Shown here one piece after another: positions 1 through 8,353 of a DNA stretch of 11,058 nt (positions within the stretch are counted from its first letter, which is position 1; every line of letters starts with the position of its first letter). The translations under genes were made by a program, and so were the position numbers. A model generated the notes under the pieces. That model did not search any database. It had not been told where the DNA came from and saw only the letters and a list, made by a program, of their open reading frames with translations. Where the stretch lies: the NCBI GenBank assembly GCA_900548135.1, contig URJC01000056.1, positions 1-11,058 of the forward strand, read 5' to 3'. The stretch is from an uncultured Odoribacter sp. (GTDB taxonomy: Bacteria; Bacteroidota; Bacteroidia; Bacteroidales; Marinifilaceae).

Positions 1-118
1 CAGCTTTACGGGCACCGAAAGCCGGGGCTCCAATATATACAGCATCTGCCCCATGATCGACTGCAGCAATTCCGATAGCCAAATCCTTAGCCGGAGACAA
101 CAACTCTATTCTTCTCAT
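1..118 (-). CDS. U32-family peptidase-like protein, 5' end only
   Basis: Only the first 39 codons lie in the window; the gene runs off the left edge. The reverse-strand translation begins MRRIELLSPAKDLAIGIAAV and continues with HGADAVYIGAPAFGARKA. An ELL(S/A)PAK start followed by ADAVYIGAP is the typical N-terminus of the peptidase U32 family, several characterised members of which act in tRNA or rRNA hydroxylation rather than proteolysis. Which subgroup this belongs to cannot be told from 39 residues. The ATG (complement of 116-118) is preceded directly by AGGAGG, closer than a normal ribosome-binding spacing, but it gives the N-terminus expected for the family. It lies 24 bp downstream of the bioD stop on the same strand and is probably co-transcribed with it; no separate promoter is visible in that gap. 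Confidence 0.8.
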   Translation of the reverse strand, partial: MRRIELLSPAKDLAIGIAAVDHGADAVYIGAPAFGARKA

Positions 119-142
119 CCTCCTTTCTTTAAATTGCTTGTC

Positions 143-805
143 TTAAATTTTTAATTCAGGCCAATCCTCCCCTTCAACAACGGGTAATTCTAATAATTGA
201 CACTCCGGGAAATGTTCATTCAAATATTGCCGGATAATAGTAATAGAATCATTTTTTATTCTCTCACTGTCATTAGGAAAATCATTATAAACGACATATT
301 TTACTTCAATACCCCTTAACCGGCATAATTCCAGGCTCATCAAAGTGTGGTTTATACTTCCCAGCTTGGAAGAAGAGACCAGGATCAGCGGATGCTTATA
401 TTCCTGAATATAATCAATAGTCAGATAATTCCGTGTCACAGGTACATACAATCCGCCAGCTCCTTCCAATAAAACCACATCATACAAAGAGGCCAGTTTC
501 TCTGTGGATTGATGGATTCGTTTAATATCAATATTCACATGATCAATTTCAGCTGCCAAATGAGGAGAAGCCGGATAAGTCATGACATAGGGACAAGTAG
601 TTCCATCTTCATCTACGTCCTGAAGTTTTAATCCCATAATATCCCTGTGCTTTAATATATCTTCAGAAATCCCCACACAACCGGTTTGAATAAATTTTTG
701 TGTAATCACATGTACCCCACTCTTTAAAAGAGTACGGGCTATAACTCCTGTCACAATTGACTTTCCGGCATCTGTATCGATACCGCTTATAAAATAGACT
801 GCCAT
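143..805 (-). CDS. bioD: Dethiobiotin synthetase BioD
   Basis: A 220-residue protein, close to the usual BioD length. BioD is the cytoplasmic ATP-dependent enzyme that closes the ureido ring of 7,8-diaminopelargonate with CO2 to give dethiobiotin, the penultimate step of biotin synthesis. The P-loop GIDTDAGKS is at residues 8-16, K37 sits in TQKFIQTG where E. coli BioD has its active-site KPVASG lysine, and the second nucleotide/carbamate motif EGAGGLYVP starts at residue 114. The reading frame is open upstream to 970, but the ATG at 805 is chosen because it puts the P-loop at the normal distance from the N-terminus and the extra residues resemble no BioD. A Bacteroidetes-type -7 box lies about 25 bp upstream. 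No other biotin gene is in the window, so the rest of the pathway must lie beyond the left edge or elsewhere. Confidence 0.93.
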   Translation of the reverse strand: MAVYFISGIDTDAGKSIVTGVIARTLLKSGVHVITQKFIQTGCVGISEDILKHRDIMGLKLQDVDEDGTTCPYVMTYPASPHLAAEIDHVNIDIKRIHQSTEKLASLYDVVLLEGAGGLYVPVTRNYLTIDYIQEYKHPLILVSSSKLGSINHTLMSLELCRLRGIEVKYVVYNDFPNDSERIKNDSITIIRQYLNEHFPECQLLELPVVEGEDWPELKI

Positions 806-830
806 TTTTTTACAATTGAAATTAATTAAA

Positions 831-838
831 CAAAAGTA
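831..838 (-). promoter_or_regulatory. Putative -7 box for bioD
   Basis: Read on the minus strand, 838 to 831 is TACTTTTG, a full match to the Bacteroidetes -7 consensus TAnnTTTG. It would start transcription roughly 20 bases before the bioD ATG at 805. The matching -33 TTTG box is not convincing (around 858-861 only two of four bases fit), so the promoter call rests on the -7 box and its position. Confidence 0.45.
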
Positions 839-999
839 TAAAATTCGACGTAAAATACAGCTGTGTAACCAGATTGTTTGTAAATTTACGACAAATTTGA
901 CGAGGCCATCCTTTTGGTAATTGCAGTCATAAATAAGAATTGAAAAGAGCTGTGTTTTAACCAAGATCACTATACAGCATTGTACTAAATAAAAAAGCT

Positions 1000-1692
1000 A
1001 TGAAAGTAAAAAATTTTTTTATCGTATCATTACTTGGAGGAAGTTTGATTCTCTCAGGAGGTGTTTTTTCAGGTTGTGCCAGTATGAGTAATACTGGTAA
1101 AGGAGCTATGATCGGAGCTGGTGGAGCAGGTATGGGGGCATTGGCAGGTAAAGGAAAAGGGGCAGCAATAGGAGCTGCCGTAGGAGCCGCCGTTGGTTCC
1201 GGTACAGGTGCTCTCATTGGCCGAAGAATGGATAAACAGAAAAAAGAATTGGAAGCAATCGAAGGTGCCAAAGTTGAAACAGTACAAGACGTTAATAATT
1301 TGCAAGCCATCAAAGTCACTTTCGATAATGGCATTCTCTTTGCAACCAATAAAAGTGAATTGAGTCCGGCTTCCCGTGATGCTTTAGCCAAATTCGCCAC
1401 TTCTTTGAAAAATTCACCGGACACGGATATTACAATCTATGGACATACAGACAATACAGGTACCCGCGCCGTAAATGAACGGATTTCCAAAGAACGGGCA
1501 GACGCAGTTGCTAATTTTTTGGTTGGACAGGGAATCAGCCGTTCACGAATCACCACAGAAGGACTTGCTTATGACCAACCGGTAGCTGATAACAATACAG
1601 CCGAGGGACGGGCACAAAACCGCAGAGTTGAAGTTTATATTACAGCAAATGCCGATATGATTAAAAAAGCAGAAGCCGGACAACTCAATTAA
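1000..1692 (+). CDS. OmpA-domain lipoprotein with glycine zipper
   Basis: A 230-residue predicted outer-membrane lipoprotein that should tether the envelope to peptidoglycan. A positively charged start and hydrophobic stretch (residues 1-20) lead to a lipobox-like FSGC with the lipidation cysteine at residue 26. Residues 33-74 form a glycine zipper (repeated GxxxG, such as GAAIGAAVGAAVG) ending in GRRMD, probably a membrane-associated hairpin. Residues about 105-215 are the OmpA C-terminal domain: FDNGILFATNKSEL, then GHTDNTG and SKERADAV, and finally NRRVEVYI. D151 and R166 are 15 residues apart, like D271 and R286 of E. coli OmpA, which bind diaminopimelate in the cell wall. It is similar in build to YiaD-type proteins. 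No partner gene is adjacent; it converges on ptb. The exact role in this organism is unknown. Confidence 0.9.
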   Translation: MKVKNFFIVSLLGGSLILSGGVFSGCASMSNTGKGAMIGAGGAGMGALAGKGKGAAIGAAVGAAVGSGTGALIGRRMDKQKKELEAIEGAKVETVQDVNNLQAIKVTFDNGILFATNKSELSPASRDALAKFATSLKNSPDTDITIYGHTDNTGTRAVNERISKERADAVANFLVGQGISRSRITTEGLAYDQPVADNNTAEGRAQNRRVEVYITANADMIKKAEAGQLN

Positions 1693-1703
1693 TCCGATTT
1701 GCT

Positions 1704-1776
1704 GATTCAATCGTTCAAATGTTCAATTCGCCTAAAGTCCATAGGCGGGATGTCTGAACATTCGAACGGTTGAATC
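1704..1776. terminator. Long imperfect hairpin between convergent genes
   Basis: The arms 1704-1725 and 1755-1776 are inverted copies of 22 bases with two differences (one a wobble pair on the plus strand). Inside them an extra CGCC (1729-1732) pairs with GGCG (1744-1747) around an 11-base loop. The element lies between the convergent ompA-like gene and ptb, where a bidirectional terminator is expected. It lacks a T-run directly after either arm; the only T-run nearby is at about 1799-1806. It may therefore stop transcription by an unusual route, protect mRNA 3' ends, or be a copy of a dispersed palindromic repeat. Confidence 0.55.
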
Positions 1777-1804
1777 TGCTTAGAATTACCTTATATCATT
1801 TTTT

Positions 1805-2713
1805 TTATTCTGACAAAATAGCTGCCAAAGCAATAGAATTCAATTTCGTTTCAACACTATCCCCCCGGGAAGAAAGTACACTGGGAACCTTAGCCCCAAC
1901 CAATACCGCCCCCTGTCTGGAATGTCCCAATTTAGTATTTGTTTTATAAAATACATTTCCTGCTTCCAGATTAGGGAAGATCAAACAATCCGCCTCTCCC
2001 GCCACAACTGAATTGATTTTCTTTATTTCCGCAGCTTCTTTATCAATAGCCACATCTAATGCCATTGGCCCCTCTATAACTGCTCCTGCAATTTGCCCAC
2101 GTTCCCCCATTTTCGCCAAAACAGCAGCATCTACTGTAGATTGAACTTTGGGAAGAACTTGTTCAGTCGGAGCAATCAAAGCAACCTTAGGAGTATCTAT
2201 TCCCAAAGCCTTAGCCGTAATTGTCACATATTTAATCATTGAAATCTTCTGATTTAAATCAGGACAAGGAATTACAGCAACATCACTGATTGTCAATAAC
2301 TTATGATAAGACGGACATTCCATGACTACAACATGCGAAAGAATAGTATTAGGAGCAACCAAACCACGCTCTCTATTCAGGATTGCTCTCATATATTTAT
2401 CTGTACTCACCAACCCTTTCATAATTATATCAGCTTCTCCGTTCCGAATCATTTCCACAGCCGTTTCAGCCCCTTTTACATCATTGGGTTCATGTACAAT
2501 TTTAAAACAAGATTCATCGTATCCATATTTCCGGCATATTTCTTTTATCGTATCTGCATCTCCTACTAAAATACCTTCTATCAAACCTGTTTTTACCGCT
2601 ATATAGACAGCTTCTATTGAATGACTGTCATTAGCATAAGCTACCACCAGACGCTTTTTATGAGTATCCCCCTTTAATACTTCATAAATATCACTTATCT
2701 TTTCAATTTTCAT
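1805..2713 (-). CDS. ptb: Phosphate butyryltransferase
   Basis: A 302-residue member of the phosphate acetyl/butyryltransferase family, close to the usual length of about 300 for Ptb. The enzyme exchanges CoA for phosphate on butyryl-CoA (or a branched acyl-CoA) to give the acyl phosphate, which butyrate kinase then uses to make ATP. Recognisable segments are ADIIMKGLVST (94-104), the APTEQVLPKVQSTVDAA region (181-197), EGPMALDVAI (214-223), ADCLIFPNLEAGN (241-253) and the C-terminal SSRGDS (281-286), which is conserved in phosphotransacylases. The EGPMALD segment and the short length favour Ptb over acetyl-specific Pta, though substrate range cannot be read with certainty. Ptb is often paired with buk, but the neighbours here are a convergent lipoprotein gene downstream and a divergent transporter upstream. 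It has its own good promoter. Confidence 0.88.
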   Translation of the reverse strand: MKIEKISDIYEVLKGDTHKKRLVVAYANDSHSIEAVYIAVKTGLIEGILVGDADTIKEICRKYGYDESCFKIVHEPNDVKGAETAVEMIRNGEADIIMKGLVSTDKYMRAILNRERGLVAPNTILSHVVVMECPSYHKLLTISDVAVIPCPDLNQKISMIKYVTITAKALGIDTPKVALIAPTEQVLPKVQSTVDAAVLAKMGERGQIAGAVIEGPMALDVAIDKEAAEIKKINSVVAGEADCLIFPNLEAGNVFYKTNTKLGHSRQGAVLVGAKVPSVLSSRGDSVETKLNSIALAAILSE

Positions 2714-2745
2714 TGTTTTATTCGTTATTTAGTTGTAATCTGAAA

Positions 2746-2775
2746 CAAAAATACACATTAAAATTAAAAAGCAAA
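2746..2775 (-). promoter_or_regulatory. Bacteroidetes-type promoter for ptb
   Basis: On the minus strand 2775-2772 reads TTTG (-33 box) and 2753-2746 reads TATTTTTG (-7 box, TAnnTTTG), separated by 18 bases, just under the usual 19-21. Transcription would start near 2739, about 25 bases before the ptb ATG at 2713. The surrounding sequence is very AT-rich, so chance matches are possible, but both boxes and the distance fit. Confidence 0.6.
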
Positions 2776-2875
2776 ATAATGCTTCACATTTTATAGAGTT
2801 GTGTGCAATTTTATTCAGCCCAAGGCAACCTTACTTTAATTCAAAATGATTATTCTGAATTTATATTACTTTTTT

Positions 2876-2883
2876 TACCTTTG
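2876..2883 (+). promoter_or_regulatory. Putative -7 box for the MFS gene
   Basis: TACCTTTG matches TAnnTTTG exactly and is the same octamer as in the thiamine operon promoter. Transcription would begin near 2890, leaving only about 14 bases before the TTG start of the MFS gene at 2904. No TTTG is found 19-21 bases upstream, so the -33 element is weak or absent. Confidence 0.45.
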
Positions 2884-2903
2884 TCCGGCTAAATTATGAG
2901 TCT

Positions 2904-4067
2904 TTGTCTTCATTAAAACAAAATATTATTTCCCTTTATTTCATCAAGGTCTCCAAATGGTTTACCTTGATTATGCCTATTATCGTGCTGTTTTATGAAT
3001 CCAATGGCCTGAGTTTGAAAGAAATTTTTCTTTTAAAAAGTATCTATTCTATCGTACTGGTTACCTTAGACATTCCAACCGGGTATCTGGCTGATGCCTG
3101 GGGAAGACGAAATTGCCTGCTAACAGGTTGTATCATATCTCTCGGAGGATTCATCTGTTATTCTTTTTCCTTCACTTTCGGTGCTTTTCTCATAGCAGAA
3201 ATTCTATTGGGAATCGGGCAAAGCCTGGTATCCGGTGCGGATTCTGCCCTACTTTACGATACCATGTTACATTATAAGCGCGAAAATGAATATCTGAAAT
3301 ACGAAGGCAAGGTAACAATGATCGGCAATTTTTCAGAAGCTTTTGCAGGAATCATTGGAGGCTTATTAGCTACTTCTTCATTGCGTTTACCTTTTTATTG
3401 CCAGGCAGGTATAGCTTTTATTGGTATTCCGGCCTCATTGGCTCTGCATGAATTTAATGTTAAAACACATCTTACCAACCCTCTCAGAAACATTTGGGAA
3501 ATCATCCGTTATTCTTTAATCACCAACAAAAGCTTATGTTATGATATCTTGTTTTCAGGTATCATTGGGGCAGCCACTCTGACGATGGCCTGGTTTGTAC
3601 AACCGGTTCTCATGCACATAAACCTGCCTACCGGTCTGTTTGGAGTGGTCTGGACAATTCTGAACCTGACTGTCGGCATTGCCGCCCTTTATTCGGATGC
3701 TTTAAACACACGTTTAGGTGAAAACCGGACTTATACTTTAATATTAATTTGTATTACAGGAGGTTATCTGGCTGTTTCTTTCTGCCTGAACTATTTTAGT
3801 TTAGGTCTGTTTTTTTTCTTTTATGTAATCCGTGGATTCGCAACTCCGATATTGAAAGGTTACATTAACCGTCAAACCTTTTCCGAAATGCGTGCAACAG
3901 TTCTTTCCATCCGGAACTTCATTATTCGCCTTATTTTTGCTTCTATGGCTCCTTTTCTTGGTTGGTTAAATGATACTTTTTCACTTGCCTTAGCACTTCA
4001 GGTCAGTGCTTTGATTATCTTTGTACCGGGTCTATTATTTTTAATTCTCCAATGGAAAAAAGAATAA
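2904..4067 (+). CDS. MFS transporter, substrate unknown
   Basis: A 387-residue integral inner-membrane protein with about 12 hydrophobic segments and a charged C-terminal end (WKKE), the size and shape of the major facilitator superfamily. The diagnostic motif A between helices 2 and 3 is visible as GYLADAWGRR (60-69), and SGADSALLYDTM follows helix 4. The frame can only begin at TTG (2904-2906): upstream in-frame codons include no start before a stop at 2856, and the next in-frame ATG (residue 24) would cut into helix 1. An ATG at 2896 is out of frame and ends after six codons. The gene ends 4 bp before the -33 box of the thiamine operon, so it is upstream of, not under, the TPP riboswitch. 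A link to thiamine or precursor transport is possible from position alone, but nothing in the sequence shows it; drug or sugar efflux is equally possible. Confidence 0.85.
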   Translation: MSSLKQNIISLYFIKVSKWFTLIMPIIVLFYESNGLSLKEIFLLKSIYSIVLVTLDIPTGYLADAWGRRNCLLTGCIISLGGFICYSFSFTFGAFLIAEILLGIGQSLVSGADSALLYDTMLHYKRENEYLKYEGKVTMIGNFSEAFAGIIGGLLATSSLRLPFYCQAGIAFIGIPASLALHEFNVKTHLTNPLRNIWEIIRYSLITNKSLCYDILFSGIIGAATLTMAWFVQPVLMHINLPTGLFGVVWTILNLTVGIAALYSDALNTRLGENRTYTLILICITGGYLAVSFCLNYFSLGLFFFFYVIRGFATPILKGYINRQTFSEMRATVLSIRNFIIRLIFASMAPFLGWLNDTFSLALALQVSALIIFVPGLLFLILQWKKE

Positions 4068-4071
4068 GAAC

Positions 4072-4102
4072 TTTGTAAGTTCATCTTTTTCGTTTACCTT
4101 TG
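4072..4102 (+). promoter_or_regulatory. Promoter of the thiamine operon
   Basis: TTTG at 4072-4075 and TACCTTTG at 4095-4102 are separated by exactly 19 bases, a textbook Bacteroidetes -33/-7 pair. Transcription would start at about 4108-4110, where the P1 helix of the TPP riboswitch begins. The -33 box starts only 4 bases after the MFS stop codon. Confidence 0.8.
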
Positions 4103-4108
4103 TTACGG

Positions 4109-4194
4109 ACTTTCGAAGGGGTGCCTTAATATTACGGGCTGAGATTATACCCTAGAACCTGATCCGGGTAATGCCGGCGTAGGGAGTTAAGAGT
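4109..4194 (+). ncRNA. TPP riboswitch (THI element)
   Basis: The thi-box signatures occur in order: GGGGTGCC (4118-4125), GGGCTGAGA (4136-4144), TACCC (4148-4152), GAACCTGATCC (4155-4165) and GCGTAGGGA (4177-4185). The P5 hairpin is CCGG-GTAATG-CCGG, where E. coli thiM has CUGG-AUAAUG-CCAG, so the pairing is kept with different bases. ACTTT (4109-4113) pairs with AGAGT (4190-4194) to close P1. The aptamer binds thiamine pyrophosphate and should switch off the operon when TPP is plentiful. About 70 bases lie between it and the thiS ATG. I do not see a strong intrinsic terminator with a T-run there, so control at translation initiation is as likely as termination. Confidence 0.95.
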
Positions 4195-4264
4195 GATATT
4201 ATTTCATTTTCAGGCTGTTATTTTCCCCCATAGAACGATCCGCAGACCTTTAAATAAACAGATC

Positions 4265-4465
4265 ATGCAAATTTTTATCAATGATTCTCCCATCGAATGT
4301 AAAGAGCAATTGAGTCTTGCTCAATTATTATCCGTACAACAAATCCAACCCGTTAATATTGCCGTTGCAATAGATAACACAGTTATCCCTAAAGCACAAT
4401 GGGATACCACTATCATTCAGGAAAACAACAGGATTATCATTATCAAAGCCGTTCAGGGAGGATAA
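4265..4465 (+). CDS. thiS: Sulfur carrier protein ThiS
   Basis: A 66-residue ubiquitin-fold protein ending in the required Gly-Gly. ThiF adenylates this C-terminus, sulfur is loaded as a thiocarboxylate, and ThiG uses it to build the thiazole. The N-terminus MQIFINDSPIECKEQLSLAQ and the segment VAIDNTVIPKAQWDTT fit the ThiS family, whose members are about 65-70 residues. The frame continues upstream to a GTG at 4193, but that lies inside the P1 helix of the riboswitch and would add 24 unrelated residues, so the ATG at 4265 is preferred. It is the first gene of the operon, directly under riboswitch control. Confidence 0.93.
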   Translation: MQIFINDSPIECKEQLSLAQLLSVQQIQPVNIAVAIDNTVIPKAQWDTTIIQENNRIIIIKAVQGG

Positions 4466-4483
4466 TCGGTAAATAATAATTGA

Positions 4484-6325
<1,842 letters not shown>

Positions 6326-6337
6326 ACATTTTTGAAA

Positions 6338-8290
6338 ATGCAAATCATAGTCATCACATCTCCTGTACCGGTAAAGGACGAAGCAATCATTTGTAATTCC
6401 CTTTTTGCCCATGGGCTCGAGTTTTTACATCTTCGGAAACCGGATGCACCTCAGGAAGTATATGAAAAATTTATCCAACAAATTGAAATTCGTTATCGGA
6501 ACCGGATCATCATACACGATCACTATGATTTAGTCAGGAAATATCAGTTACATGGCATACATTTAAAGTCAGGCAAGAGAAATGATTATATGCTTTATCC
6601 AGACATGCACATCAGCATATCCTGTCACAGCCTTGAGGAAATTCAGCATCTTCCCTTTCAGCCAGCTTACTGCTTTTTAAGTCCGGTTTTCAATAGTATT
6701 TCCAAACCAGGTTACCAAAGTAAATTTCCCGCTCTGCCTGATCCGGAAGCCTGTTCGGTTCCAATGGTGGCATTAGGAGGAATTTCTCCTGCTACAATTG
6801 ATTTATGCAGGCAAGCCGGATTTTATGGTGTGGCAACACTGGGGTATATTTGGGAAAAACCTGAGGAAGCACTTTCCCGGTATATCCGTTTGAAAACTCC
6901 TTTTGTATTGAGTATAGCCGGTTTTGACCCATCTTCCGGTGCCGGAGTCACTGCTGATTTAAAAACTTTTGAGACCACCGGCAGTTATGGTTTAGGTGTA
7001 TGTTCTGCCATCACTTTCCAGCATGAAGATTCATATACCGGAACCCATTGGACTACGCCGGAAGAAATCCAAAGACAATGTGAGTTGTTATTTCAAAAGC
7101 ACAATCCGGAATTTGTTAAAATCGGTCTTGTGGAAAATTTTGAAGTACTGGATCAACTCATCAATTATTTAATTCAAAAATTTCCCCGGCTCAAAATTAT
7201 CTGGGATCCCATCCTGAAAGCAAGTGCCGGACACATTTTCCATGAAAATAACACCTTACAATTGAACAGGATTTTGCCTCGTCTGTTCCTGATTACTCCA
7301 AATACAGAAGAATTGTACCAACTCTTTGGGGATTCAGCGGAACTGACCCGCTTGCAAAAAATAGCCCGCACGTACAGACTAAACATTCTCTGGAAAGGCG
7401 GACACAATACCGGAATCAATTCCACCGACCGCTTGATTACTCCAACGGGGGTTAAAGAATTCAGTTTACAACGGAGTTCTTTGGGTAAACACGGTACAGG
7501 CTGTGTCCTTTCAGCAGCTATTACCTCAGCTCTGGCACAAGGATGTTCCCTTGAAAATGCTTGTAATAAAGCTCAACTTTATGTATCCACCTTTATTAAC
7601 GGTAATGACAGTAATTTAGGTTTTCACACCCTTCACTTAGCCAATCTCAATACCAAGCCCCATCCTTCAGAGCTGAATTTACAATATATTACAGCTCCTA
7701 AACCCGGACTTACCCTGGCAGAACAAGTAGAATACGTCTGTTGCGGGGGGATACGATGGGTGCAATTAAGAATGAAAGAAGCCTCCTTCGCAGAAATGTT
7801 ACAGGAAGGAAAACTGATTAAAGAAATCTGCCGACGATATAATGCTTTATTTATAGTCAACGACAATGTGCAAGCAGCCAGGCAATTAGATGCAGACGGA
7901 GTACATCTGGGCAAAGAAGATATGAATCCACTGGAAGCCAGAAAAATACTGGGAAACCGGAAAATCATCGGCGCAACTTGTAATACCTGGGAAGATATAC
8001 AACTCCGACAAAAACAACAGGTCGACTACATTGGATTGGGACCTTTCGCTTTCACTACAACTAAAGAAAAGCTTAGTCCCTTTCTTGGACTCGAAGGCTA
8101 TCAGCAACTAGTAAGCAAAATGCAAGAAAATCAAATTTCCATACCGGTATTTGCTATCGGAGGGATCACCGAAACAGACATTCCGGCATTAATGCAAACC
8201 GGAATTCAGGGCATAGCTCTTTCAGGACTAATCAAGAATAGTAAAAATCTTTGTGCAAAAACAAAAGAAATTCTGAAACTTATAGGATGA
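6338..8290 (+). CDS. thiDE: Trifunctional fusion: TenI/ThiE-like, ThiD, ThiE
   Basis: One 650-residue protein with three domains. Residues 1-186 form a ThiE/TenI-type barrel: HLRKP (31-35), ISCHSLEEI (94-102), FLSPVFNSISKPGYQ (113-127) and VALGGIS (144-150). It lacks the ND and HLG-ED motifs of true ThiE but keeps the CHS histidine, aligned by eye with the VHS histidine of the TenI thiazole tautomerase. Residues 188-435 are ThiD, the HMP/HMP-P kinase: LSIAGFDPSSGAGVTADLKT (191-210), KIGLV (261-265), WDPILKASAGH (289-299), ITPNTEEL (319-326) and KHGTGCVLSAA (384-394). Residues 448-650 are ThiE, thiamine-phosphate synthase: WVQLRMKE (474-481), FIVNDN (505-510), DGVHLGKED (520-528), YIGLGPFAFTTTK (564-576), AIGGI (606-610). 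The linkers are very short. There is no internal stop or frame change, so the fusion is genuine in this sequence. ATG 6338 is preferred; an in-frame TTG at 6332 would add two residues. The gene lies 12 bases after thiC. Confidence 0.93.
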   Translation: MQIIVITSPVPVKDEAIICNSLFAHGLEFLHLRKPDAPQEVYEKFIQQIEIRYRNRIIIHDHYDLVRKYQLHGIHLKSGKRNDYMLYPDMHISISCHSLEEIQHLPFQPAYCFLSPVFNSISKPGYQSKFPALPDPEACSVPMVALGGISPATIDLCRQAGFYGVATLGYIWEKPEEALSRYIRLKTPFVLSIAGFDPSSGAGVTADLKTFETTGSYGLGVCSAITFQHEDSYTGTHWTTPEEIQRQCELLFQKHNPEFVKIGLVENFEVLDQLINYLIQKFPRLKIIWDPILKASAGHIFHENNTLQLNRILPRLFLITPNTEELYQLFGDSAELTRLQKIARTYRLNILWKGGHNTGINSTDRLITPTGVKEFSLQRSSLGKHGTGCVLSAAITSALAQGCSLENACNKAQLYVSTFINGNDSNLGFHTLHLANLNTKPHPSELNLQYITAPKPGLTLAEQVEYVCCGGIRWVQLRMKEASFAEMLQEGKLIKEICRRYNALFIVNDNVQAARQLDADGVHLGKEDMNPLEARKILGNRKIIGATCNTWEDIQLRQKQQVDYIGLGPFAFTTTKEKLSPFLGLEGYQQLVSKMQENQISIPVFAIGGITETDIPALMQTGIQGIALSGLIKNSKNLCAKTKEILKLIG

Positions 8291-8353
8291 TACATATCAT
8301 TCGCCATTTCAAGACAATCAAACGAATAATCAACAATTTAAAATCACAAATTC

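Noticed and set aside
806..970. Upstream extension of bioD by 55 residues
   Set aside because: The extra residues resemble no BioD, are AT-rich noncoding in character, and cover the likely promoter.
957..1424. 155-residue minus-strand frame rich in Ala and Pro opposite the lipoprotein gene
   Set aside because: It is the antisense shadow of the glycine-zipper coding region; the plus strand has a lipobox and a full OmpA domain.
4193..4264. GTG-initiated extension of thiS
   Set aside because: It starts within the P1 helix of the riboswitch and adds 24 residues before a normal ThiS N-terminus.
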